Of a DNA stretch of 64,000 bases, positions 35,762 through 44,057 are shown in pieces. Each line of letters opens with the position of its first letter. Position 1 is the stretch's first letter. The notes beneath the pieces were generated by a model. It saw only the letters and a program-made list of their open reading frames with translations, was not told the origin of the DNA and did no database searches. The stretch is from contig CBDAQG010000002.1 of NCBI GenBank assembly GCA_965198995.1, positions 1,302,001 through 1,366,000 of the forward strand, written 5' to 3'. The stretch is from CAXMMR01 sp965198995. GTDB taxonomy: Bacteria; Pseudomonadota; Alphaproteobacteria; Acetobacterales; Acetobacteraceae. The position numbers and the translations under genes are program-made.

Positions 35762-35800
35762 CTCTGCTAACTCGCCGCGGTCACCAACCAGAACGGGTGG

Positions 35801-37294
35801 ATGTCGCAAATGAGTGCAGCTGTCGGTACCTTGCCCACCTTGCGTATCGGCAATTTCCGCCGCCGCAGCGCCGACCACCTGGTCATCGCCAATGACCTGC
35901 TGACGCTCTGGGATGTCACGGCAACGATTGCATGTGGTTACGTCGGCATCCTCGTCTACAATCTCACGTTGCACAAGGGCTTCCCGCCGGTCCGCCTGAG
36001 CGGCCAGCTGCTCCGCCAGGTGCTGCTCGGCAGCCTGGTCAACGCCTTCGTCCTGCGCGACCGCCGGCTCGCCACCCTGGCCGCCTATGCCCGGCGCCGG
36101 GTGCTGCCGAACGGCACCCTGCAGCGTGCCGGCGCCTGCACCCTGGTGCTGGCCGCCGTCGCCTGCCTGAGCGGCTCGGTGCTGACCATCTCCTCCGCCT
36201 GGTGGCTGTGCTGGGCGCTGCTCTCGCTCGGCTGCAGCCTGATCGCGCGCGCCTGCCTCGCCGTCGCCGTCGCCCATGCCCGCGCCGACGGCCGGCTGCG
36301 CGAGGCGGTCGCGGTGATCGGCGCCGGCTTGGTCGCCGAGCGTCTGACCGCCCGGCTGTCCTTCGGCGACGAGGCGGTCGAGGTGATCGGCCGCTTCGAG
36401 GAGGCCAGCAAGCTCGGCCCGGATCGCCCCGGCCGCATCGGCTCCATCGAGCACCTCATCGAGCTCGGCCGCACCCGCGCGCTCGACGCGGTGGTCATCG
36501 CGCTGCCCGAGGCCGAGCACGGCCGCGTCGCCGGGCTGCTGTGGCACCTGCAGTCGCTCTGCGTCCAGGTCGCCTTCTGCCCCGAGCTCGCCGGCCTCCC
36601 CGCCAGCAACGGTCAGATACAAGGTAAGACCCGCTTTCGGGTGCTGAACGGCGTGCCGCTCGCGCTCGCCGTCGACCGCCCGCTCGCCCACTGGCACGGC
36701 ATCGTCAAGCGCACCGAGGACGTGCTGGTCGCCAGCCTGATGCTGCTCGCCAGCCTGCCGGTGCTGGCCGTCATCGCGCTCGCGGTCAAGCTTGAGGATG
36801 GCGGCCCGGTGCTGTTCCGCCAGGCGCGCGACGGCTGGAACGGCCGCGACTTCACCATGCTGAAGTTCCGCACCATGCGGGTGGACGCCAACCCGCACGG
36901 CACGCTGACCCAGACCCGTCGCGACGACCGCCGCATCACCCGCGTCGGCGCCCTGCTGCGCCGCTCCAGCCTCGACGAGCTGCCGCAGCTCATCAACGTG
37001 CTGCGCGGCGAGATGTCGGTCGTCGGCCCGCGCCCGCACGCGCTGGCGATGCGCACCGAGAACCGGCTTTGCCACGAGGTGATCGCCGAGTATGCGCAGC
37101 GCCAGCGCATGAAGCCGGGCATCACCGGCCTCGCCCAGGTGAACGGCCTGCGCGGCGCCACCGACACCGAGGAGCAGCTCCGCCGTCGGGTGCATCACGA
37201 CCTGCTCTACATCGAGGACTGGTCGCTCGTCCTCGACCTCAAGGTGATCCTGCTCACCGCGCTGCGGGTGTTCCGCGCCGAGAACGCGTTCTGA
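35801..37294 (+). CDS. Undecaprenyl-phosphate sugar-1-phosphate transferase (initiating exopolysaccharide transferase)
   Basis: 497 residues; ATG 35801 or 35810. Membrane spans lie in the first 150 residues, then a CoA-binding-like Rossmann segment (EAVAVIGAGLVAERL). The C-terminal catalytic domain is complete: KRTEDVLVASLMLLASLPVL, GGPVLFRQARDGWNG, FTMLKFRTM, SLDELPQLINVLRGEMSVVG and GPRPH, as in WbaP/GumD/ExoY. It loads the first sugar on the lipid carrier and heads the exopolysaccharide cluster, 14 bp before the CpsD-like gene. Confidence 0.93.
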   Translation: MSQMSAAVGTLPTLRIGNFRRRSADHLVIANDLLTLWDVTATIACGYVGILVYNLTLHKGFPPVRLSGQLLRQVLLGSLVNAFVLRDRRLATLAAYARRRVLPNGTLQRAGACTLVLAAVACLSGSVLTISSAWWLCWALLSLGCSLIARACLAVAVAHARADGRLREAVAVIGAGLVAERLTARLSFGDEAVEVIGRFEEASKLGPDRPGRIGSIEHLIELGRTRALDAVVIALPEAEHGRVAGLLWHLQSLCVQVAFCPELAGLPASNGQIQGKTRFRVLNGVPLALAVDRPLAHWHGIVKRTEDVLVASLMLLASLPVLAVIALAVKLEDGGPVLFRQARDGWNGRDFTMLKFRTMRVDANPHGTLTQTRRDDRRITRVGALLRRSSLDELPQLINVLRGEMSVVGPRPHALAMRTENRLCHEVIAEYAQRQRMKPGITGLAQVNGLRGATDTEEQLRRRVHHDLLYIEDWSLVLDLKVILLTALRVFRAENAF

Positions 37295-37307
37295 AGGACA
37301 GCGCCCG

Positions 37308-37970
37308 ATGACCCAGACCGCCGCGGTGACAACCCTCGATGCGCCGCCCCGCACCCGCCCTGCGCCCGCCCGCCCCGCCGCGCTGCCGCCGCGCCCCGAG
37401 TTCGTCCGCCTGCATCACCTGGTCGAGGCGCAGCGCGCCGCCGGCCAGAGCCTGACGCTGATGCTCGTCGCCGCCAAAGCAGGGCAGGGTGCAACCACCC
37501 TGGCCGACGGCTACGCCGCGGTCTCGATCCTCGAGCCCGGCGCGACGCTGCTGCTGCGCTTCGGCGACGCGCCCGATTTCGACCGCCGCGACAACCGCCC
37601 CGGCCTCGTCGAGGCGCACCGCCAGGACGCGCTCGAGGCGGCGATCCTGCCGCAGACGTCGGACGCCCCGGCCCAGGCCCGCCTCGGCGCCGCCGCCTCG
37701 ACCGACGAGCTGCGCACCCTGCTCGCGCTGCTCCGCGCCCGCTTCCGCACCATCGTGATCGACGCCCCGCCGGTGCTCGACCAGCCGGACGCGCTGCCGC
37801 TCGCCCGCCTCGTCGACGGCATCGTGCTGGTCGCCGAGGCCGGCCGGGCGCGGGTGGACGAGGTGCAGGAGGCCCGCCTGCAGCTCGAGCGCGCCGGCGG
37901 CAGCGTGATCGGCAGCGTCTTCAATCGCGCTCGCTCCAGCCTGCCGGCTTGGTTGGAGAGGCTGCTGTGA
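37308..37970 (+). CDS. CpsD/CapB-like polysaccharide co-polymerase protein with degenerate ATP site
   Basis: 220 residues. Fold and position suggest the bacterial tyrosine kinase (BY-kinase) cytoplasmic domain. The Walker A is changed to AAKAGQGATTLA, lacking the GK[ST] lysine, and Walker A' (LLLRFGDAPDF) lacks the usual hydrophobic-DxD. Walker B is kept (IVIDAPPVLDQ), as is the DGIVLVAEAGRA segment. No tyrosine cluster ends the protein. It is probably a non-catalytic partner of the Wzz-like protein at 44.9 kb. This is inference. Confidence 0.7.
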   Translation: MTQTAAVTTLDAPPRTRPAPARPAALPPRPEFVRLHHLVEAQRAAGQSLTLMLVAAKAGQGATTLADGYAAVSILEPGATLLLRFGDAPDFDRRDNRPGLVEAHRQDALEAAILPQTSDAPAQARLGAAASTDELRTLLALLRARFRTIVIDAPPVLDQPDALPLARLVDGIVLVAEAGRARVDEVQEARLQLERAGGSVIGSVFNRARSSLPAWLERLL

Positions 37971-37981
37971 GAACGCGGAGC

Positions 37982-39064
37982 CTATCCTGGCGTCCTCTGC
38001 CGTGCCGCAACGAAGGCTTGCGCAATCGCCTCGCGCATCGGCTTCGGCTGCAGCCTCTCGTCGTAGGGCACTCCCCGGCTGGGCAGCCCGTCGCCGCGCT
38101 TCGTGTCAGCCATCGTGGAGAGGTCGGAGTGCCGATCGGACAGCCCCCAGGTGATCACCGCCCGCGTCGCCGGCTCGTCCAGCACCAGGTCGAGGTAGCG
38201 CCGGGTGATCGCCGCCACCGCCCGGTCGCGCGCGCCGGCCTCGGCCGGCAGGCTGCGGTCCTCGACGTCGAGCTCGGTCACCCAGAGCTGCAGCCCCAGG
38301 CCGCCGAGAGCCGCCAGAAAGCGCCGCAGCGCCGGCTCGTCGATCGCCTGGTCGGGCTTGAGATGCGCCTCGAGCCCGAAGCCGCCGACCGGCACGCCGG
38401 CCCGCAGCCAGCCCTCGATCAGCCGCAGATACGTGTCGCGCTTGGCCTGCCGGTCCGGTGCGGCATACTCCAGGTTATCGTCGTTGATCATCAGCAGCGC
38501 CGTCGGGTCCGCCGCCCGGGTGAGCCGGAACGCCTCGGCCACCTCGCCCGGCCCGAGCGCGCGGCGCCACGGCGTCAGCGTCAGCCCCTCCGGCCCCGCC
38601 CGCCAGCGCGGATCGACCGGCTCGTTCACCACGTCCCACGCCGCGACCCGCCCGGCATAGCGCCCGGCCACCGCGGCGACATGGCGCGCCAGCACCGCCT
38701 CTGCACGCCCCGCCGCCAGCGCCGCGCGTTCCCACGGCCGCATGAACACGCCCCAGATCATGTTATGCATGTGCAACGCAATGCCGTTGCTTCCGCAGAA
38801 CGACGCGATGCGATCGAGCGGCGCGAACGCGAACACCCCGTCCCCAGGCTCCACAATCCCGAACTTCGCCTCCAGCCCGGGGGTGACCACGCTGCACTCG
38901 CGCGCCACCAGGGCCGCATAGCCCGGGTCGCCCGCCAACTCGCCGGCAAGCACCTCGGAGCCAAACAGCAACCCCTTGCGCGCCGCCAACACCCGCAAGC
39001 TGTCAGGCCCCGCCGGGGGGATCACGCTCGCCGCCGCCGCCGCCAGGAAACCGCGTCGATCCAT
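37982..39064 (-). CDS. Glycoside hydrolase family 10 (endo-1,4-beta-xylanase-like)
   Basis: 360 residues from ATG 39064. A Tat-like leader (MDRRGFLAAAAASVIPPAG) predicts export. GH10 blocks: the HMHNMIWG segment, AAWDVVNEP with acid/base Glu148, INDDNLEY, GFGLEAHL, and LWVTELDV with nucleophile Glu264. It cleaves beta-1,4-linked xylan-like chains. It sits on the opposite strand inside an exopolysaccharide cluster, so it may trim the exported polymer rather than digest plant material. Confidence 0.9.
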   Translation of the reverse strand: MDRRGFLAAAAASVIPPAGPDSLRVLAARKGLLFGSEVLAGELAGDPGYAALVARECSVVTPGLEAKFGIVEPGDGVFAFAPLDRIASFCGSNGIALHMHNMIWGVFMRPWERAALAAGRAEAVLARHVAAVAGRYAGRVAAWDVVNEPVDPRWRAGPEGLTLTPWRRALGPGEVAEAFRLTRAADPTALLMINDDNLEYAAPDRQAKRDTYLRLIEGWLRAGVPVGGFGLEAHLKPDQAIDEPALRRFLAALGGLGLQLWVTELDVEDRSLPAEAGARDRAVAAITRRYLDLVLDEPATRAVITWGLSDRHSDLSTMADTKRGDGLPSRGVPYDERLQPKPMREAIAQAFVAARQRTPG

Positions 39065-39097
39065 GGCTACAATACACTGCGATTCGGCGAGCAGGGA

Positions 39098-39222
39098 AAA
39101 GGCTTCTTTTTTGAAAAAAAGAAGCAAAAAACTTTTGCTCGTGCCGTCGCGCCGCCAGCCAGCCAGACCTGTTCAGGAAACAAAAGTTTTTTGGTTCTTT
39201 TTTGCAAAAAAGAACCGCTTCC
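39098..39222. repeat. Family B AT-rich doublet repeat, locus 4 (GCTTC left, GGTTC right)
   Basis: Left hairpin about 39101-39125, right half 39180-39221. It is the only family B copy between two divergent genes: it separates the xylanase and ligase starts, where a terminator would make little sense, and so lies in or next to their promoters. Confidence 0.92.
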
Positions 39223-40560
39223 TTGCTAACCCCACCCCTCCTCGCCCTGCCGGCCCGCCGCGCCCCACCACGCGCGGCCTTCCGCCTCGCCGCGGCAGCC
39301 CTGGCGCTCAACCTGCTGATCAGCGGCAACCTGCTGTTCGCCCTCGGCATCCCCTACGCGTCGGAGGGCGGCAACCCGCTGGTCAAGATGCACCCCGGCA
39401 CCTGGCTCGCGCTCGCCGCCTTCATCACCATGCTGCGCGAGACCGGCAACCCCGCCGCCCGGCTGTGGCGCCTCGCCCAGCAGCAGCGCGGCGCCATGCT
39501 GTTCCTCGGCGCGCTTCTGCTCTGCCTCGTCTGGTCCGCCCTGATGACGGGCAAGTCGCACCTCATCGTCTTCCTCGAGAGCTTCCTGCCCGCCGGCCTG
39601 CTCGGCCTCGTCGTCTGCGAGGCCACCCACGCCCAGCAGCGCCGCCTCGGCCTGATGCTGCTCGCCCTGCTGCTCGCCAACATCCTGCTGGCGCTGCCCG
39701 AAATCGCGCTCGGCCGCCACATCGTGCCGATGCAGCTCGACCGCTCCGCCTTCGTCGAGCCGGGCGCCGAGTTCCGCCCCGTCGCCCTCTACGACCACCC
39801 GCTCACCGGCGGCATGCTGAGCATGGTCGCAACCTTCCTCACCCTGGCGCTCGCCACCGGCCGCACCCGCCGCCTGATGCTGCTCGCGCTCTGCCTGCTC
39901 GGCCTGCTCGCCTTTGGCGGCCGCACCGCCCTCGGCGTCACCTGCGCGATCCTGGTCGTTTGGCGCCTCTGCGCCCTGGTTCGCAAACTCCTCAGCCGCC
40001 AGCTCAGCGCTGTCGACGTGCTCGGCACCCTGGCCGCCCTCGTGCTGGTGCCGGTCGCCACCGCCGCGCTGCTGCTGGCAACCCCGATCGGCAGCCGCAT
40101 CGCCGCCCGCTTCTACCTCGACGACAGCGCCCGCGTCCGCAATCTGCAATGGTCGATCCTGGACCGCATGGATTGGCACGGCCTGCTGTTCGGCATCAGC
40201 ACCGACCGCCAGCACGCCATCCTCTACCAGCTCGGCCTGCAATTCCCGATCTCGGTGATCGAGAGCCTGTGGCTGCTGCTGCTGACCGACCTCGGCGCGC
40301 TCGGCTTCCCGACCTTCGTCGCCGGTATCCTCTGCCTGGTCGGCTGGTGCTGGCGCCGTGCGGGTGTTCCCGGCCGGCTGATGCTGCTCGGCGTGCTGGC
40401 GGTCGCCTCCACCAGCTCCTCGCTCGGCCGCAAGAGCAACGTGCTGACCGTGCTGGTGCCCGCCGTGCTGGTCAGCGCGCCGCTCGGCCTGCCACGCCAA
40501 CGGCCCGCCCGCGCCGCCGCGCTCGTGGCCCCGCGCCTGCGCCAGGCGGTGCCGGCATGA
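39223..40560 (+). CDS. O-antigen ligase/polymerase-like membrane protein (Wzy)
   Basis: About 445 residues, with ten or more hydrophobic spans. TTG 39223 is proposed; TTG 39202 would add residues coded by the family B repeat. GGRTALGVTCAILVVWR and the loop PLTGGMLSM are typical of the Wzy_C/O-antigen ligase superfamily, whose large periplasmic loop carries conserved Arg and His. It would polymerise or ligate lipid-linked repeat units at the periplasmic face. It overlaps the flippase gene (ATGA). Confidence 0.78.
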   Translation: MLTPPLLALPARRAPPRAAFRLAAAALALNLLISGNLLFALGIPYASEGGNPLVKMHPGTWLALAAFITMLRETGNPAARLWRLAQQQRGAMLFLGALLLCLVWSALMTGKSHLIVFLESFLPAGLLGLVVCEATHAQQRRLGLMLLALLLANILLALPEIALGRHIVPMQLDRSAFVEPGAEFRPVALYDHPLTGGMLSMVATFLTLALATGRTRRLMLLALCLLGLLAFGGRTALGVTCAILVVWRLCALVRKLLSRQLSAVDVLGTLAALVLVPVATAALLLATPIGSRIAARFYLDDSARVRNLQWSILDRMDWHGLLFGISTDRQHAILYQLGLQFPISVIESLWLLLLTDLGALGFPTFVAGILCLVGWCWRRAGVPGRLMLLGVLAVASTSSSLGRKSNVLTVLVPAVLVSAPLGLPRQRPARAAALVAPRLRQAVPA

Positions 40561-41837
40561 GCGCGCGCGACACCGCCTGGTGGCGCCACGTGCTGGTGCT
40601 CGGCGGTGGTGCGGCGGCCGGCCAGGCGATCGCCATCGCCGCCGCGCCGCTGCTCACCCGCCTCTACGACGCGCCCGCCTTCGGCGTCTTCGGCCTGTTC
40701 AACGCCGTCGCCACCACCCTCGGCGCCGTCGCCACCCTGCGCTTCGACCAGGCGATCGTGCTCGAGCCGGACGAGGCGCAAGCCGGCACCGTGCTGCGCC
40801 TCGCCTTGCTCGCGAGCCTGGCCACCGCGCTGCTCACCCTGCTCGCCTGCCTGCTCTTCGCCGCGCTCTCGCCGAGCCCCGCCGGCCGCCTGCTGGTCGC
40901 CTTCTGCCCGCTCGCCGTGCTGGCCCAGGGCGCGTTCTGGTCCCTCAACCTCTGGCTGACGCGCGCCAAACTGTTCCGCCCGCTGGGCCTGTATCAGGTC
41001 GCCCGCACCGGCCTCGGCACCGCCGGCCAGCTCGCCCTCGGCGCGGTCGCCGCCTGGCCGGCAATGCTGGTCGCAAGCCAGGTCGCCGCGCAGTCGCTCG
41101 CCACCGCCCTGCTCGTCGCCGCCGACCGCCCGCGCATCCTCGCGGCCCTGCGCGCCCGGCCCGGCCTGCCCGCCTTGCGCGCCGCCGCCCGCCGCCACCG
41201 CGGCTTCGCCCTCTACGGCGCCCCGCAAACCCTGCTGCGCCTGCTGTCGACCAACGGCCCGGCGCTGCTGCTGCCGCTGCTGTTCGGCCCTGCCCAGTCC
41301 GGCCTGTTCTGGCTCGCCTACCGCATGCTCGTGCTGCCCCAGCTCGTGCTGGTCGAGAGCACCCGCAGCGTCTTCTTCCGCCGCAGCGCCAGCCTGCACG
41401 AGCAGGGCGGCGACCTGCATCGCGAGCTGCTCCTGGCGACCGCCCTGATCGCCCTGACCTGCCTGCCGGCCGCCGCCCTGCTGATCGGCTGCGGCCCCGC
41501 CCTGTTCGGTTTCGTGTTCGGCCCGGCCTGGCGCGGCGCCGGCGTGTTCGCCGCCATCATCGCCCTGCCATGGCTGATCGAGACGATGCAGATGCCATCG
41601 GCCGTGTTGGTCGCCGTGCTCGGCCGCCAGCGCTTCTACCTGGCGGTCGAGCTGGCCTCGCTCGCCGCCCGCGCCGCCGCCCTGCTGCTCGGTGCCCGGC
41701 TGCACAGCGCCGTGCTCGCCGTCGCCCTCTACGCCGCAATCTGGACGATCTCGAACCTCGTCGTGATCGCCCGCATGGCCGCCATCGCCCCGCGCGCGCC
41801 CCGCCGCCAGACCCCCGCCCTCGGAGCCCTGGCATGA
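40557..41837 (+). CDS. Lipid-linked oligosaccharide flippase (Wzx-like)
   Basis: 426 residues with about twelve hydrophobic spans. The start RHVLVLGGGAAAGQAIAIAAAPLLTRLYDAPAFGVFGLF is typical of the polysaccharide biosynthesis/MOP flippase family. It would turn the lipid-linked repeat unit across the inner membrane. It shares ATGA overlaps with the ligase upstream and the GT4 gene downstream, so the three are one operon. Confidence 0.85.
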   Translation: MSARDTAWWRHVLVLGGGAAAGQAIAIAAAPLLTRLYDAPAFGVFGLFNAVATTLGAVATLRFDQAIVLEPDEAQAGTVLRLALLASLATALLTLLACLLFAALSPSPAGRLLVAFCPLAVLAQGAFWSLNLWLTRAKLFRPLGLYQVARTGLGTAGQLALGAVAAWPAMLVASQVAAQSLATALLVAADRPRILAALRARPGLPALRAAARRHRGFALYGAPQTLLRLLSTNGPALLLPLLFGPAQSGLFWLAYRMLVLPQLVLVESTRSVFFRRSASLHEQGGDLHRELLLATALIALTCLPAAALLIGCGPALFGFVFGPAWRGAGVFAAIIALPWLIETMQMPSAVLVAVLGRQRFYLAVELASLAARAAALLLGARLHSAVLAVALYAAIWTISNLVVIARMAAIAPRAPRRQTPALGALA

Positions 41838-43054
41838 CCGTGATGCTCCCCGTCCGCCCGCCGCCGCCGCTGCTGCATGTCGGCATCTACCTGCACGACC
41901 TCTCCGGCGGCGGCGTCGAGCGCTGCCGCCTGCGCCTCATTCCCGAGCTGCAACGACGCCGCGTGCGCGTCACCCTGCTGCTGCACGCCCGCACCGGCGA
42001 GCTCGCCGGGTGCGTGCCCGACGGCGTCGAGGTGATCAGCATCGGCCGCCGCCCGCCGACACGCACCTGGGCCGATGCCGCCCCGCTCGCCCGCTGGCTG
42101 CGCTCGGCCAAGCCCGACCTGCTGCTCAGCAGCCTCGATCACAACAACATCGCCGCCCTGCTCGCCGCCGCCCTCGCCCGCACCCGCGTGCCGGTCGTGA
42201 TCTGCCAGCACAACGCGCTGTCGAGCGAGGCGGCGACCACCGGCTGGCGCTACCGCCTCGTGCCGCTCGCGTATCGAGTGCTGCAGCGCCGCGCCGCCGG
42301 CATCGTCGCCGTCTCGCACGGCGTCGCCGCCGACCTCGCCGCCGCCTGCGCCATCCGCCTCGACCGCATCACCGTCATCCACAACCCGATCCTGGATGCG
42401 AGCTTCGAGCTCGCCCGCCTCGCCCGCTGCGACCACCCGTGGTTCGCGCCGTCCAGCGGTCAGGCCGACACAAACCAGCCGCCGGTCTTCGTCGCCGTCG
42501 GCCGCCTGGTCGAGCAGAAGGACCCGGCAACCCTGCTCGCCGCCTTCGCCCGCCGCCGCCGCCTCGGCCCCGCCCGGCTCGCCTTCCTCGGCGCCGGCCC
42601 GCTCGCCGCCGCCCTGCAGAGCCAGGCCGCCGCACTCGGCATCGCCGCCGACGTCGCCTTCCTCGGCTACCAGGCCAACCCGCTGCCCTTCATCCGCCAG
42701 GCCGCCGCCCTGGTGCTCAGCTCGCGCTACGAGGGCCTCGGCAACGTCATCATCGAGGCGCTCGGCTGCGCCACCCCGGTGATCAGCACCGACTGCCCGT
42801 TCGGCCCGGCCGAGATCCTGCGCCACGGCCGCCACGGCCGCCTCGTCCCGGTCGGCGACGTCGCCGCCCTCGCCGCCGCCATGGCCTGCGACCTGCGCGC
42901 CGAGTTCCCCGCCGCGGGCCTGCGCGCCCGCGCCGCCGAGTTCACCGTCGAACGCTGTGCCGACGCCTACCTGCGGCTGTTCCGCAGCCTCAACCCGTCC
43001 GACGCCGATCACCCCAAGACCTACGCACCCAGGACCTACGCACCCAGGACCTAG
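41834..43054 (+). CDS. GT4 family glycosyltransferase
   Basis: 406 residues. N-terminal HDLSGGGVERCRLRLIPEL is the acceptor-side glycine loop. FVAVGRLVEQKDPATLLAAFA, FLGAGPLAAALQ, and SSRYEGLGNVIIEALGCATPVISTDCPFGPAEIL with the EG...E donor motif are clear. The C-terminus runs into a 15-bp tandem repeat (KTYAPRTYAPRT) and stops at a TAG that a single C-to-G change in the third unit would create. Without it the frame would end in an ATGA overlap with the next gene. Confidence 0.92.
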   Translation: MTVMLPVRPPPPLLHVGIYLHDLSGGGVERCRLRLIPELQRRRVRVTLLLHARTGELAGCVPDGVEVISIGRRPPTRTWADAAPLARWLRSAKPDLLLSSLDHNNIAALLAAALARTRVPVVICQHNALSSEAATTGWRYRLVPLAYRVLQRRAAGIVAVSHGVAADLAAACAIRLDRITVIHNPILDASFELARLARCDHPWFAPSSGQADTNQPPVFVAVGRLVEQKDPATLLAAFARRRRLGPARLAFLGAGPLAAALQSQAAALGIAADVAFLGYQANPLPFIRQAAALVLSSRYEGLGNVIIEALGCATPVISTDCPFGPAEILRHGRHGRLVPVGDVAALAAAMACDLRAEFPAAGLRARAAEFTVERCADAYLRLFRSLNPSDADHPKTYAPRTYAPRT

Positions 43055-43116
43055 GCACCCAGGACCTACGCACCCCGAGCCAACGACTCCAGGGCCTACG
43101 AACCCAAGGCATACGA
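43019..43116 (+). repeat. 15-bp tandem repeat at the GT4-wecG junction
   Basis: The unit ACCTACGCACCCAGG is exact twice (43019, 43034), reads ACCTAGG at 43049 (giving the stop), then decays through four more 15-bp units to 43116. The wecG-like ATG follows directly. Confidence 0.9.
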
Positions 43117-43947
43117 ATGATGACCAACCAGGCGATCACCACGCCGGCCACCAGCACCCCGGCCACCGGCACCCCGGCCACCAGCACGCCGGACCGAATC
43201 TTCGGCTTCGCGGTCAGCCGCCTCGACGCCCGCGCCATCGCCGAGCGCATCGCCGCCGAACGCCGCCCGCCCGCTGCCGGCGTCGGCCTCGTCGTCACCG
43301 CCAACATCGACCACGTCCACCGCCTGCGCCACGACGCGACCTTCCGCGCCGCCTATGACCGCGCCGAGATCGTCACCTGCGACGGCTTCCCGGTCTACCG
43401 CTACGCCCGCCTGCGCGGTGCCGCCGCCCCCGCCCGCGTCACCGGCTGCGACATCGCCGCCGAGCTCATGCGCCCCGGCGCGCTCAACCCCACGCACCGC
43501 CCGTTCTGCGTCGTCGACAGCGCCGAGACCGTCCACCAGCTGCAGCGCTGGGCCGCCCGCGAAGGCCTGCCGCTCGCCACCGCAATCCCCCCGTTCGGCT
43601 TCGAAACGAACGCCGCCGCCCGCGCCCGCCTCGCCGCCGAGATCGCCGCCCACGGCACGACGCTGCTGCTGATGGGCGTCGGCGCGCCGAAGAGCGAGGT
43701 CTTCGTCGACCTCGAACGCGCCCGCCTGCCAGCCTGCTGGGCGGTCTGCGTCGGCCAGGCGATGCGCTACGAAGCCGGGCTCGCCACCCGCGCCCCACGC
43801 CTGATGCAGCGCCTCGATCTCGAATGGGCCTGGCGCCTCGCCCACGAACCCCGCCGTCTCGCGCGCCGCTACGTCAGCGCGGGCTTCGGCTTTGTCGGCG
43901 CGGTGATCGAAGACGTGCAGCGGGGCAGGGGGCTGCACGCCAAGTAA
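43117..43947 (+). CDS. WecG/TagA/CpsF family glycosyltransferase
   Basis: 276 residues from ATG 43117 (or 43120). VVTANIDHVHRLRHDATFRAAYDRAEIVTCDGFPVYRYARLRG is replaced here by its key pieces: TANIDHVHRL, the catalytic-type Asp in CDGFPV, and TGCDIAAEL; later LLMGVGAPKSEVF and CVGQAMRYEAG follow. The family adds the sugar that completes the repeat unit (as GumM, WecG). The first 25 residues are TPATS/TPATG repeats of 12 bp, an unusual leader. Confidence 0.9.
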   Translation: MMTNQAITTPATSTPATGTPATSTPDRIFGFAVSRLDARAIAERIAAERRPPAAGVGLVVTANIDHVHRLRHDATFRAAYDRAEIVTCDGFPVYRYARLRGAAAPARVTGCDIAAELMRPGALNPTHRPFCVVDSAETVHQLQRWAAREGLPLATAIPPFGFETNAAARARLAAEIAAHGTTLLLMGVGAPKSEVFVDLERARLPACWAVCVGQAMRYEAGLATRAPRLMQRLDLEWAWRLAHEPRRLARRYVSAGFGFVGAVIEDVQRGRGLHAK

Positions 43948-43949
43948 GC

Positions 43950-43988
43950 AAGCGGTTCTTTTTTGAAAAAAAGAACCAAAAACTTTTG
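43950..43988. repeat. Family B half-element, locus 5 (GGTTC type only)
   Basis: A single GGTTC/GAACC hairpin followed by AAAAACTTTTG directly after the wecG-like gene. The GCTTC partner half is absent. Confidence 0.9.
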
Positions 43989-44057
43989 TTACGAAAGGAT
44001 GTTGGATCGCTCGCCATGCTCTCGATCGCTCTTGCTCGGAGCATCGAAAGCAGCGCT

